In this document: positions 1 to 7,921 of the stretch, piece after piece
How positions within the stretch are numbered: position 1 is the stretch's first letter
Layout: every line of letters begins with the position of its first letter
Assembly (NCBI GenBank): GCA_040219295.1
Contig: JAVJST010000005.1
Span: 1,054,001-1,118,000, forward strand
Source: JAVJST01 sp040219295
Lineage (GTDB): Bacteria; Pseudomonadota; Alphaproteobacteria; Rhodospirillales; Casp-alpha2
DNA: 64,000 bases
Direction: 5' to 3'
The notes under the pieces: generated by a model
Databases searched by the model: none
The model's input: the letters and a program-made list of their open reading frames with translations, nothing else
Told to the model about the DNA's origin: nothing
Translations under genes and position numbers: made by a program

Positions 1-194
1 GCCAGCCAGCCGTACCACGGGCCGAACTCCTCGATCTGAAAGTCTTTCCAGGCGGGCAGGGCGGTGCCTGCACGCTTGGAGTTCCACAGCTCGACGAACG
101 ACGCAGCCGGTCCGAACTCGGATGGCGCTGTGTCCGGCGTGAAGACTTCGTAGGCCCAGCCGTCGCCAAGGAACTCGGTCTCGATAAGGGGCAT
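1..194 (-). CDS. PAS-domain protein (PAS_5-like), N-terminal part only
   Basis: The reverse strand opens with an ATG at 194 and reads without a stop to the window edge, so about 64 residues are visible. They include ELWNSKRAGTALPAW followed by a Trp-rich stretch. This matches the start of the PAS_5-type proteins common in Rhodospirillales, where an (L/W)W..KR....P.R.D.. block precedes the PAS fold. The function of this family is unknown; its members are usually soluble and assumed to sense something. The gene lies just downstream of, and on the same strand as, the membrane protein gene ending at 231. The family call rests on a short N-terminal segment only. Confidence 0.5.
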   Translation of the reverse strand, partial: MPLIETEFLGDGWAYEVFTPDTAPSEFGPAASFVELWNSKRAGTALPAWKDFQIEEFGPWYGWL

Positions 195-230
195 CCCGTA
201 ATTATGTCGGAAATCACTTAGCAAGCAAGA

Positions 231-1385
231 TCAACTGCCCGGCTGACTCCGGGCCGGCCTCTCGAACATGAAGGCATAGCGCGACATCAGCCACTGCCGC
301 TGCGACGGATCGCGGATGCGCCAGATGATCGAGTCGTACCAGAAGTGGATGCAGCCGAGGCCGAGGTCGAGGCCCATCAGGATCAGCAGCGCCCGGTCGC
401 CGGGCACCGAAAACAGGCCGCTGGCGGCGCCCAGGCCCGAAATCAGGCCGGCGGTCTCGCCCTTGGTGACGTAGAACAGCCCGCCCATGATGAAGATCGC
501 CAGCAGCAGGCACGGCCAGATGACGTGCCGCCGCACGCCAACCGGCATTTCGGCGGCAGAGTCACCATTGTCCGGGGGCCGGGCGTGCATCCGCGCCATG
601 GCGTGATAGGCGAGGAAGATCATGTATTGCAGGCCGTGACCGGCCGGGAAACTGGCGTGCAGGCCGTCCGGGTAGAAATGCAGCGGCGCGAAGAACGCGA
701 CCGAACAGAAGTACGTCAGCGCCGTGCGCCGGGTGTAGGTCCGGCGGTAGCGCGCCATGTAGATCAGCGCACCGGCGATCAGCGCGACCTGCAGCGCCCA
801 TCCGGCCGCGGCGCCGAGATCGATCAGCGGCAGCGCGACCGAAGACGTGCCCGCCGAGGCGTAGGTGTCCGTGAGCTGCGGGCCGAGCATGCCGACGATG
901 CCGAGCGCCGCGCCAAGCGACGCGCCGTTGATGGTCAGTCGCTCGAAACTCGAGACCCGGCGTCCCTCGGGCGCCATGGTGGAAAACGCCAGCACGCCGA
1001 TGTTCTGGCGTCCGAAGTGCCAGTGCTGCCACGCGAGGTAGCCCAGCACGGTGAGAAGAACGAGATCCGACGTATCGTTCTCGCCCCGCGGCGAATGGAC
1101 GAACAGGATGTAGGGCAGCACGGTGATGAACGCGGCCGGGATCAGGATCAGCTGCCACGCCGGCGTCGTCAGTCCGCGCGTCAGGTCGCGGTCGAGCATC
1201 AGGTAGAACGTCGCCGGGACGTGGGCGAGGCTGACGAACAGCACGATCGCCAGGTAGTGCTCGGCGACCATGCCGCCGCGCGGCAGGACGCCCGCCGCCA
1301 TGGAGACTTCGACCAGAAGGGGCAGGGCCGTCGCCAGCAACAGCGCGTTCTGAAAGACCTGCGGCCGGAGCGTCTTCTGCGGCAT
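231..1385 (-). CDS. Unknown multi-pass membrane protein with conserved His motifs
   Basis: A protein of 384 residues with roughly eight to ten hydrophobic segments. His residues sit at or near segment ends: HYLAIVLFVSLAH near residue 43, WQHWHFGRQN near 120, HFYPDG near 235, HAMARMHA near 262 and HFWYDS near 350. Paired His in membrane helices suggests metal or haem binding, as in membrane oxygenases or desaturase-like proteins, but no named family was recognised. The start at 1385 is preceded by GAGCAGG, a reasonable ribosome binding site. Two inverted repeats lie upstream. No neighbouring gene hints at its role. The reading frame itself is secure; any enzymatic role is inference. Confidence 0.6.
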   Translation of the reverse strand: MPQKTLRPQVFQNALLLATALPLLVEVSMAAGVLPRGGMVAEHYLAIVLFVSLAHVPATFYLMLDRDLTRGLTTPAWQLILIPAAFITVLPYILFVHSPRGENDTSDLVLLTVLGYLAWQHWHFGRQNIGVLAFSTMAPEGRRVSSFERLTINGASLGAALGIVGMLGPQLTDTYASAGTSSVALPLIDLGAAAGWALQVALIAGALIYMARYRRTYTRRTALTYFCSVAFFAPLHFYPDGLHASFPAGHGLQYMIFLAYHAMARMHARPPDNGDSAAEMPVGVRRHVIWPCLLLAIFIMGGLFYVTKGETAGLISGLGAASGLFSVPGDRALLILMGLDLGLGCIHFWYDSIIWRIRDPSQRQWLMSRYAFMFERPARSQPGS

Positions 1386-1404
1386 GGGCGTGACCTGCTC
1401 TCTG

Positions 1405-1428
1405 TTCGCCGATCGATTATTCGGCGAA
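1405..1428. promoter_or_regulatory. Inverted repeat upstream of the membrane protein gene
   Basis: TTCGCCGA at 1405-1412 is repeated in inverse at 1421-1428 with an 8-base spacer. It lies 20 bases before the start codon at 1385 on the reverse strand, which suits an operator or a 5'-UTR hairpin. The regulator is unknown. Confidence 0.35.
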
Positions 1429-1500
1429 CGGTGCCGGGGTGCAACCGGGGTGCCCGCGTGTCAGGTCGCTAGGACCAGCTTCGATCCTGTCGGTCTCTCG

Positions 1501-1512
1501 CATACCGGTATG
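1501..1512. promoter_or_regulatory. 12-bp perfect palindrome
   Basis: CATACCGGTATG is a perfect palindrome in the 190-base gap between the membrane protein gene and the TPM gene. A half-copy (CCATACCG) follows about 10 bases later. It may be an operator for the leftward gene at 1385. The gap shows no other recognisable feature. Confidence 0.25.
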
Positions 1513-1575
1513 GAGAGAGGCCATACCGAGATAGCAGGGGACGCGGGTTGTGAATGCCGCGCATCTGACGTGTTC

Positions 1576-2193
1576 TCAAAGTTCAATGAGCCGGTTGGGG
1601 AGCTGGTTCGGATTGTCCGGCTCGGGCGGACAGTTCCTGGCCAGGATCTCGCCGCAATCGGCGATCACCCGCTCGAACCCCTCGGCGAGGCGGCCGACCT
1701 TGACGGCTTGGACGAAATCGCTGACGGCCGCTTCCCACTCTTCATGCCCGACCCGGTCATTGATTCCCTTGTCGGCGATGATCTCGACGTAGTGTTCGGC
1801 GAGGGAGACGAAAATCAGTACGCCCGTGTGGTTGCGGGTCAGGTGTAAGTTCTGCGCCAGAAACTGCGCGCGGGCCAGGAGCGCCGCCCGCGCACGTCGA
1901 ATATAGCGCGGGACCAACAGAACCCGCACCGGCATCCAGAGTGTCAGGAGCCCGCCGGCGACCAGGATCGCCGCCTGGACCGCCAACATGGATGTCATTG
2001 AGTTGACGAGGCCGATCAGATAGGCGGCCGGACCGGCGAGCAACGCGACAGCGGCCGGCCACAAGAGCGGAATGTAGCGATAGTCGTCGCTTGATCTCGC
2101 GACAACGACGACCAGCTCGCCGCTGGTCGTTTTCTCCGTTGCCGCGATTGCCTTCGCGACCTTCTCGCGATCTGCGTCTGTGAATGCTGTCAT
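1576..2193 (-). CDS. TPM-domain membrane protein (third of three in tandem)
   Basis: About 205 residues. An N-terminal TPM-like segment (FTDADREKVAKAIAATE, then SGELVVVVARSSDDY) is followed by two membrane segments near residues 45-90 and a charged C-terminal half. TPM domains occur with LemA and in plant photosystem II repair factors; in bacteria their role is unclear. I prefer the ATG at 2193 over the one at 2202, because GGAGG then lies 9 bases upstream. With that start the gap from the upstream gene's stop is 2 bases, so the gene is translationally coupled as the last member of the lemA-TPM-TPM-TPM operon. It lacks the Gly-rich tail of its two neighbours. Confidence 0.75.
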   Translation of the reverse strand: MTAFTDADREKVAKAIAATEKTTSGELVVVVARSSDDYRYIPLLWPAAVALLAGPAAYLIGLVNSMTSMLAVQAAILVAGGLLTLWMPVRVLLVPRYIRRARAALLARAQFLAQNLHLTRNHTGVLIFVSLAEHYVEIIADKGINDRVGHEEWEAAVSDFVQAVKVGRLAEGFERVIADCGEILARNCPPEPDNPNQLPNRLIEL

Positions 2194-2195
2194 GT

Positions 2196-2957
2196 CTACC
2201 ATCCTCCCGAGGCACCGCCCCCGCCAAATCCGCCCCCGCCGCCGCTGAAGCCTCCGCCGAAGCCACCGCCACCAAAACCGCCGCCGCCGATACCAACGTC
2301 GCCGTGTCCCCGCCCCAGCGAGTAGTCGCCTCGGAGAAAAATGACAAAATTGATGACGAAGAATGCCAGGAATATGGCCGCGACGAACAATTCCAGTACT
2401 ACCGGCGTGGATCTATCTGCGGCAACGGTCTTGCGTTTTCCCCCATCGTCCGGCTTGCCGCCGAGTTGCTCGACGATCGCGCGTGCACCGGACACGATGC
2501 CCCCCTCCATATCGCCGGACCTGAACCTGGGCAGGATGACCTGTTGGATAATGGTGCCGGCTATGGCGTCGGTCATGCGGCCTTCGAGGCCGTAGCCGAC
2601 CTCGATGCGCACCTTGCGTTCGTTCGGCGCGACGATCAGCAACAGACCGTTGTCCTTGCCTTTCTGTCCGATCCCCCAGTGGCGGCCAAGCCGATAGCCG
2701 AAATCCTCGATCGTAAAGCCCTGTAGCGAGAGAAGGGTAACGGCGACGATCTGTTCGGACGTCGCCGACTCGTGCCCGGCGAACCATCGTTCCAACCGGG
2801 TTTCCGTGGACGCGGACAGGATGTTGGCCTGATCGACGACGCGCCCCGTGAGAACCGGAAAGGTTGGTTCCGCGGCCGATGGCGGCGATACCGGCAGCAG
2901 GCAAACCACAATAACCGCAATCGCGGCCGAGATCGTTCTCCGAACCGCCACTACCAT
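2196..2957 (-). CDS. YgcG-like TPM-domain protein with Gly-rich tail
   Basis: About 253 residues: signal peptide (ISAAIAVIVVCLL), TPM domain from about residue 30 (PVLTGRVVDQANILS, HWGIGQKGKDNGLLLIVAP, VRIEVGYGLEGRMTDA), a membrane segment near 190-210, and a Gly/Phe-rich tail ending in GGGGASGGW. This architecture is typical of the YgcG/TPM_phosphatase family found next to lemA. The ATG at 2957 overlaps the upstream stop by 7 bases (ATGGTAG), suggesting coupling. A longer in-frame start exists at 3047, but it lies inside the repetitive tail of the preceding gene and gives an Arg-rich leader, so I reject it. It is a close paralogue of the gene before it. Confidence 0.85.
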   Translation of the reverse strand: MVVAVRRTISAAIAVIVVCLLPVSPPSAAEPTFPVLTGRVVDQANILSASTETRLERWFAGHESATSEQIVAVTLLSLQGFTIEDFGYRLGRHWGIGQKGKDNGLLLIVAPNERKVRIEVGYGLEGRMTDAIAGTIIQQVILPRFRSGDMEGGIVSGARAIVEQLGGKPDDGGKRKTVAADRSTPVVLELFVAAIFLAFFVINFVIFLRGDYSLGRGHGDVGIGGGGFGGGGFGGGFSGGGGGFGGGGASGGW

Positions 2958-3733
2958 CCCCCCGATGCCCCGCCGCCGCCAAATCCGCCGCCGCCGCCGC
3001 TGAAGCCGCCTGCCGATCCACCGAAGTAGCCGCCGCCACCGCCCCAAATATGGTCTCTGTGCCGTTCGATGTCGAACTCACGCGACAACTTATCGTAATC
3101 CGTCCAGCCTCGACTCCAAATTGAGATTACCACGCTCATGACGGCTCCGAAGATGAGCATGAGGTACGCCCAGAACTCGTCGTCACTGCGCGCTCTCTTG
3201 GAATCGCGCGTTTCTCTATCAGCTTCGACGGTGGCGTTGCCCAAGGCGTCCAGAATCGACAGGGCGCCCGCCATGATCCCGCCTGGGAGATCGTTCTCAC
3301 GGAAAGCTGGCAGGATATCTTTCTCGATAATCGACCTAGCCAAGGCATCAGTCATGCGGCCTTCGAGGCCGTAACCGACCTCGATGCGCACCTTGCGCTC
3401 TTTCGGCGCGACGATCAGCAGCACGCCGTTGTCCTTGCCTTTCTGTCCGATCCCCCAGTGACGTCCGAGTTGATAGCCGAAGTCTTCAATCGTGACGCCT
3501 TGAAGGGACGTCACGGTCACAACGACAATCTGGTCGGTTGACCCCGCTTCGTGAGCGGCAAACCAATCGTTCAGCACCGTCTCCGACGAGGCTGGCAGGA
3601 TGTTCGCCTGATCCACGACCCTGCCGCTCAGGGCAGGGAACTCAAGGTTCGCGGCGTCAATCGGACCCGTGGTCAGAAACACGACCAGTAACGCGAGACC
3701 GAAAACTCGAACCCTCGACGGCCACCCCTGCAT
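2951..3733 (-). CDS. YgcG-like TPM-domain protein with Gly-rich tail
   Basis: A protein of 260 residues with signal peptide (VFGLALLVVFLTTGPIDA), TPM domain (PALSGRVVDQANILP through GYGLEGRMTDAL), a membrane helix near 195-215 and a Gly-rich C terminus ending GGGGASGGW, the same ending as the next gene. It follows lemA by only 8 bases. In other bacteria LemA and TPM proteins are encoded together and are thought to act at the cell envelope. The last catalytic proof for TPM as a phosphatase comes from plants, so I do not assign an activity. The tandem arrangement points to local duplication. Confidence 0.87.
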   Translation of the reverse strand: MQGWPSRVRVFGLALLVVFLTTGPIDAANLEFPALSGRVVDQANILPASSETVLNDWFAAHEAGSTDQIVVVTVTSLQGVTIEDFGYQLGRHWGIGQKGKDNGVLLIVAPKERKVRIEVGYGLEGRMTDALARSIIEKDILPAFRENDLPGGIMAGALSILDALGNATVEADRETRDSKRARSDDEFWAYLMLIFGAVMSVVISIWSRGWTDYDKLSREFDIERHRDHIWGGGGGYFGGSAGGFSGGGGGFGGGGASGGW

Positions 3734-3741
3734 CGCGAGAT

Positions 3742-4362
3742 TCAGAACTTCACTTCCGGGGGATTCTCAATTGCCGCTTCGTTCTCGACCGAGAAGTTCT
3801 GCTTGGGCGTCGCGTCGCTGTAGAGGATCCACGCCCAGACCCGGCCGGGAAACGTCCTGATTTCAGTGTTGTAGTCCTGCACGGCAAGAATGTAATCGCG
3901 CCGGGCGACGGAAATTCGGTTCTCCGTCCCTTCGATCTGGGACTGCAGCGAGAGGAAGTTCTGGTTCGACTTGAGATCCGGATAACGCTCAACGACCAGC
4001 ATCAGCCGCGACAGCGCGGAACTCAAGGCGCCCTGGCTTTGCTCGAAGGCCTGGAAGGCCTGCGGGTTCGTCAGTATGTCCGGGGAAATCGTGGTCTGCG
4101 TCGCGCTGGCACGGGCCTGCGTGACCGCGGTCAGGGTTTCCCTCTCGTGTGCGGCATACTCCTTGACCACGGTGACCAGGTTCGGGATCAGGTCGGCGCG
4201 CCGCTTGTACTGGTTGACGACCTGGCTCCAGGCGGCGGTCACGGCCTCGTCCTTGGTCGGGATGGCGTTGACGCCGCAAGCGCTCAACGACAGGGCGAAC
4301 GCCGTGACGAGAAGGGCGCGGACAATTCCGCTCGGGCGACGGCGGGCGATACTGTGTGACAT
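3742..4362 (-). CDS. lemA: LemA family lipoprotein
   Basis: About 206 residues. The chosen ATG at 4362 has AAGAGG 7 bases upstream and gives a short basic N terminus, a hydrophobic segment and a lipobox (LSAC). The LemA fold follows: AAWSQVVNQYKRRADLIPNL, an all-helical core, and the conserved end with YN.EIRTFPG. It is therefore probably anchored in the membrane with the helical bundle in the periplasm. An upstream in-frame start at 4524 would add 54 non-conserved residues and hide the signal sequence. It leads the operon with three TPM genes. Confidence 0.92.
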   Translation of the reverse strand: MSHSIARRRPSGIVRALLVTAFALSLSACGVNAIPTKDEAVTAAWSQVVNQYKRRADLIPNLVTVVKEYAAHERETLTAVTQARASATQTTISPDILTNPQAFQAFEQSQGALSSALSRLMLVVERYPDLKSNQNFLSLQSQIEGTENRISVARRDYILAVQDYNTEIRTFPGRVWAWILYSDATPKQNFSVENEAAIENPPEVKF

Positions 4363-4567
4363 TGGTCTACCTCTTGGAAACGATACTCGTCGGGACAACC
4401 AAACGGCCACGCATGGTCCGCCCAGAGATTGTGAGACTAGTCGCACAACTTTTGATAGGCAATCTCCCGAAACATCGTGAGTTGTTTGCCGGCGCGCGTC
4501 GCCGGGTCGTTCTGGTGGGTTCACCGATTTCGGGTCAGGCGCAGGTCAAGGGCCTCAGTCGAGGTTC

Positions 4568-4596
4568 TTGACAAAATAGGAAAAATATCATATGTT
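4568..4596 (+). promoter_or_regulatory. Strong sigma-70-type promoter candidate (rightward)
   Basis: TTGACA at 4568-4573 and TATGTT at 4591-4596 are separated by exactly 17 bases in an AT-rich patch within high-GC DNA. It points rightward into the geneless 4600-4919 stretch, towards the 3' end of the leftward threonine aldolase gene. No protein-coding gene lies downstream in this orientation, so it would make a non-coding or antisense transcript. A similar arrangement is found at 43588-43616. Confidence 0.5.
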
Positions 4597-4919
4597 TAGA
4601 AATCTCCCCTGCGCTGCGAACGGGAGGAATCCGTTGCCCGCCCGCTGCCGTTCAAGAATGTGATGCGTCCGGGGGTGGTTGAACGATTTTCATCATTGTT
4701 CATCATTTCCGGTCGGGGTGCGGTTCCCGGGGTATCCGAAGGACGACGATATTATGACCGAAAATGACCCTAAATGACCCTCGTTCGCGGAGTAGTATTG
4801 AGGAAAATCAGTGACTTAAGGGAAACGGCCAGGAAATCATGACCATGATGACCATCCCGGCGGACGGACACGCGGCTGCCGGGCCCTGGCAGAGGCCGGT
4901 TACGATCCCGGGCTATTCT
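4597..4919. other. Geneless stretch with ATGACC repeats
   Basis: No credible gene was found here. The stretch holds five ATGACC words between about 4754 and 4853, partly in tandem (see the repeat at 4754-4782). It begins at the promoter-like site at 4568-4596 and ends at the threonine aldolase stop. The remaining intergenic part, 4363-4567, is the lemA upstream region and shows nothing specific. Confidence 0.5.
4754..4782 (+). repeat. 29-base intergenic repeat, copy 1
   Basis: This 29-base segment (three ATGACC words spaced by GAAA and CTAA) matches the reverse complement of 43263-43291 at 25 of 29 positions by eye. Both copies lie downstream of a TTGACA-17-TAtxxT promoter candidate in a geneless gap. 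Confidence 0.55.
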
Positions 4920-5996
4920 TCAGGCCGCGGCCTGGATCTCGGCGACAGCGGCGATGACCGCGTCGACCTTGGCGCGGTCGATGTCGAGATGCACGACCCA
5001 GCGCAGCGTGTCGCCGCCGAGAATGACGATGCCGCGTTCGGCCAGCTTGCGCTGCAGGTCGGCGTGGTCGCCGCCTTTCGTGCGCCGCAGGAAGACCATA
5101 TTGGTTTCGACGGGGCCGGCGATTTCAATGCCGGGAACGTTGCCGAGACCCTCGGCGAGATGGCGGGCGTTGTCGTGATCTTCGGCCATGCGCTCGATAT
5201 TGTGGTCGAGCGCATAAAGCCCGGCGGCCGCGACGACGCCGACCTGGCGCATGCCGCCGCCGACCATCTTGCGGATGCGTCGGGCCCGCTTGATGAAATC
5301 CTTCGGCCCGCTGAGGACCGTGCCGAGCGGGGTGCCGAGGCCCTTCGACAGGCACAGCGAGACGGTGTCGACGTTCTCGACGATCTTGCCGGCCGGCAGG
5401 CCGAGGGCCACGGCGGCGTTCATGAGCCGCGCGCCGTCGAGGTGAACCGCGAGGCCGTGACGGCGGGCGACGGCGACGAGGGCGTCCTGACGGTCGAGCG
5501 GCTGCGGCCGGCCGTGCACGGTGTTCTCGATCGACAGCAGCCGGGTGACCGGGCAGTGCACGTCGTCGGGTTTCACCGCGGCGTCGACCGCGGCCGGGTC
5601 GAGCGAGCCGTTCTCCAGCGTCGGCAGCGGGCACGCCACGGCGCTGCCCAGCACGCCGGCGCCGCCGGCCTCGTCGGAATAGACGTGGTAGCGGTCGCCG
5701 CAGATGAACTCCTCGCCGCGCGCGCAATGTGCCATCAGGGCCAGGAGGTTGCTCTGGGTGCCGCTGGTGGTGAACAGCGCTGCTTCCTTGCCGAGCAGCT
5801 CGGCGACCCGCTCCTCGAGCGCGTTGGTCGTCGGGTCGTCGCCGAACACGTCGTCGCCGGTCGCCGCCTCGGCCATGGCGCGGATCATGCCCGGCGACGG
5901 CCGGGTTACCGTGTCGCTTCGCAGGTCGATGGTGCGGTTGGCGCCGTCGGCAACGCCGGCTTTGTCGGCGGCGAGGGCGGTATGGTAGCTCGGCAT
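4920..5996 (-). CDS. ltaE: Low-specificity L-threonine aldolase
   Basis: A 358-residue PLP enzyme that splits L-threonine or allo-threonine into glycine and acetaldehyde. The sequence shows the family start IDLRSDTVTRPSPGM near residue 23, FGDDPTTNALEERVAELLGKE, the cofactor region TTSGTQSNLLAL, HLDGARLMNAA, and the Schiff-base lysine in CLSKGLGTPLG near residue 215. The length is normal for the family. It is probably soluble and provides glycine or salvages threonine. It lies 27 bases after the gloB stop region on the same strand, so the two may be co-transcribed. Confidence 0.93.
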   Translation of the reverse strand: MPSYHTALAADKAGVADGANRTIDLRSDTVTRPSPGMIRAMAEAATGDDVFGDDPTTNALEERVAELLGKEAALFTTSGTQSNLLALMAHCARGEEFICGDRYHVYSDEAGGAGVLGSAVACPLPTLENGSLDPAAVDAAVKPDDVHCPVTRLLSIENTVHGRPQPLDRQDALVAVARRHGLAVHLDGARLMNAAVALGLPAGKIVENVDTVSLCLSKGLGTPLGTVLSGPKDFIKRARRIRKMVGGGMRQVGVVAAAGLYALDHNIERMAEDHDNARHLAEGLGNVPGIEIAGPVETNMVFLRRTKGGDHADLQRKLAERGIVILGGDTLRWVVHLDIDRAKVDAVIAAVAEIQAAA

Positions 5997-6023
5997 GTCA
6001 GCGGTTCCCGGCGAGTGAAGGGA

Positions 6024-6794
6024 TCAGAAATTATCCTTCCGGCGGCGGGTTTCGGCAAACACCTCGACGAGGTCGCCGCCCGCAATCCCGATGGTCCGCT
6101 GCAGGTCCGCGCTGTCGGGCCGGAGAAACGGATTGGTTGCCTTCTCGAGGCCGATGGTCGAAGGCACCGTCGGTTCGCCGCGCGCGCGCATGGCGTCGAC
6201 CTCGGCCATGCGGTTCACCAGGTCGCCGTTGTCCGGTTCGACCGAGAGCGCGAAGCGGCCGTTGGCCTGGGTGTACTCGTGGGCGCAATAGACCCGGGTC
6301 TCGTCGGGCAGCCTGAGGAACTTCGAGAGCGACGACCACATCTGCCCAGGGGTGCCCTCGAACAGGCGGCCGCAGCCCATGGCGAACAGGGTATCGCCGC
6401 AGAACAGCGCGTCCGAATCGGCGAACCAGTAGGCGATGTGACCCCGGGTGTGGCCCGGCACGTCGTAGACCTTGGCCTCGGCGCCGCCCAGCATGTAGCT
6501 GTCGCCATCGCCGACCTCGATGTCGATGCCGGGGATGCGGGCCTTGTCGGCGCGCGGCCCGACGATCGTGCAGCCCGTCTTTTCCTTGATCTCCAGGTTG
6601 CCGCCGACGTGGTCGTTGTGGTGGTGGGTGTTGAGGATGTGCGTGATGGTCCAGCCGAGCCGGTCGGCCGCTTCCAGCACCGGATCGACGACCGCCGGGT
6701 CGACCACGGCGGTGACGCCGGCCTCGGCTTCGTGGGCGAGATAGACGTAGTTGTCGGAAAGCACGGGGACCTGGTGGATGTCGAGAGTCGCCAA
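6024..6794 (-). CDS. gloB: Hydroxyacylglutathione hydrolase (glyoxalase II), TTG start
   Basis: About 256 residues, the usual GloB length. It hydrolyses S-D-lactoylglutathione to D-lactate and glutathione, completing methylglyoxal detoxification. The metallo-beta-lactamase metal motif THHHNDHVGG, then PGHTRGHIAYW, GDTLFAMGCGRLFEG and AHEYT are all present. No ATG precedes the conserved start; a TTG at 6794 follows GGAGGAGCAACC, a strong ribosome binding site, and gives ATLDIHQVPVLSDNY, the expected N terminus. A longer ORF reaching 7094 is not supported. Confidence 0.94.
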   Translation of the reverse strand: MATLDIHQVPVLSDNYVYLAHEAEAGVTAVVDPAVVDPVLEAADRLGWTITHILNTHHHNDHVGGNLEIKEKTGCTIVGPRADKARIPGIDIEVGDGDSYMLGGAEAKVYDVPGHTRGHIAYWFADSDALFCGDTLFAMGCGRLFEGTPGQMWSSLSKFLRLPDETRVYCAHEYTQANGRFALSVEPDNGDLVNRMAEVDAMRARGEPTVPSTIGLEKATNPFLRPDSADLQRTIGIAGGDLVEVFAETRRRKDNF

Positions 6795-6852
6795 GGTTGC
6801 TCCTCCTTCGATGTCGGTTGCGTCGCTCACACAATACTCATGGATGCCGATA

Positions 6853-6867
6853 TGCCAAGGTATGGCA
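6853..6867. promoter_or_regulatory. Inverted repeat TGCCA-N5-TGGCA
   Basis: A short dyad in the 124-base divergent gap between gloB and the eipB-like gene, with an extra half-site ATGCCA at about 6873. It could be a binding site for a regulator of either gene. The evidence is only symmetry and position. Confidence 0.25.
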
Positions 6868-6918
6868 GTAAGATGCCAAGTGCTTGCAATGTAGTTGGTG
6901 GCGGTGAACCTTTCTTCA

Positions 6919-7845
6919 ATGGATAGAATCCCTCGATCACTGTTGCTCGGAACGATTCTCGTGCTGCTCGTTACGGTCGGCGTGCTGGTCGTCGACAAGC
7001 CCGACGGCCAGGTCGACGACCCGGTCGGCGTTGTCGGGGCACCAGAGCAGACATCGGAGGCGCCGCCGGTTGGGACGGTGGACCCCGGCAACATTTACGC
7101 CGGTCTTGTTCCGCACCGGGCGTTCTACTCGTTGGAACTGCTGCCGGGCGTGGGCGCCGGCACCGTCGGCGGCCTGATCGGTGCCGAAGGCGTCATGACC
7201 ATGTCGCTGGAGCAGACCTGCGACGGCTGGATTTTCACTCAGGACATGAACGCGCTGTTCGACGTCGCCGAGGGGCCGACGATCCGCCAGACGGCGCTGT
7301 TCACCAGCTGGGAATCGAACGACGGCGCCGACTACCGGTTCGCCTCCAAGGTCAGCACCGACGGTCTCGACGAGGTGTTGCGCGGCGACGCGGTGATGGC
7401 GGAGGCCGGCGGCACGGCGTACTACCGCCAGCCGGAGACGGTCGACGTATCGCTGCCCGGCGGCACCATGTTCCCGGTCTCGCACACGGCGTGGCTGATC
7501 GCCGAGGCCCGCGCCGGCAAGCGCCAGGCCTCGAAGGTGGTGTTTACCGGCTCGGAGGACCTGCAGCCGGAGCTGGTCAACGCGTTCATCGCCGATTCCG
7601 GTTCCATCGCCGACCTGCCCGACGGCGTCCGGGTGCTCGATGTCGAACTGACCCGGCGTCCCGGTTGGAACCTGCGCATGGCCTTCTATCCGATGGCGAG
7701 CCCGTCGGGGTTGCCGACGCTGGAAATGCGGGCGCTGCAACTCGATAACGGCGTCGCGCCCTGGCTGATCATGGATTTCGGCGACTTCGCCACGCTGATG
7801 ACCGCCGAGCGGGTCGAGGCGCTGCCACCGCCGTCGTGTACCTGA
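6919..7845 (+). CDS. eipB: EipB-family envelope integrity protein (DUF1849)
   Basis: About 308 residues with one N-terminal membrane or signal segment (LLLGTILVLLVTVGVLVV) and a periplasmic beta-rich body. Recognised by LVPHRAFYSLEL, the cysteine in EQTCDGW and a second cysteine three residues from the C terminus (PPPSCT). In Brucella EipB the corresponding pair forms a disulfide in a beta-spiral protein needed for envelope integrity. The start is uncertain: ATG 6919 has no good ribosome binding site, and TTG 6895 or GTG 6904 are alternatives. It is followed by a periplasmic PDZ protein, consistent with an envelope role. Confidence 0.85.
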   Translation: MDRIPRSLLLGTILVLLVTVGVLVVDKPDGQVDDPVGVVGAPEQTSEAPPVGTVDPGNIYAGLVPHRAFYSLELLPGVGAGTVGGLIGAEGVMTMSLEQTCDGWIFTQDMNALFDVAEGPTIRQTALFTSWESNDGADYRFASKVSTDGLDEVLRGDAVMAEAGGTAYYRQPETVDVSLPGGTMFPVSHTAWLIAEARAGKRQASKVVFTGSEDLQPELVNAFIADSGSIADLPDGVRVLDVELTRRPGWNLRMAFYPMASPSGLPTLEMRALQLDNGVAPWLIMDFGDFATLMTAERVEALPPPSCT

Positions 7846-7921
7846 CCGGCGGCGGCATCCGATGTTGTGCCAAGAATCATAAGCACTTATTCTGCCCGGG
7901 CACCTTTCGGGGAGACTGATC

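Noticed and set aside
2957..3047. Longer start for the second TPM gene at 3047
   Set aside because: It would translate the Gly-repeat DNA of the preceding gene in another frame as an Arg-rich leader in front of a good signal peptide.
4839..6926. Long 695-codon open frame on the forward strand
   Set aside because: It is antisense to ltaE and gloB, both clear enzymes; high GC makes such shadow frames common. The same applies to 345-1472, 43707-45392, 53946-55451, 56571-58196 and 59532-60605.
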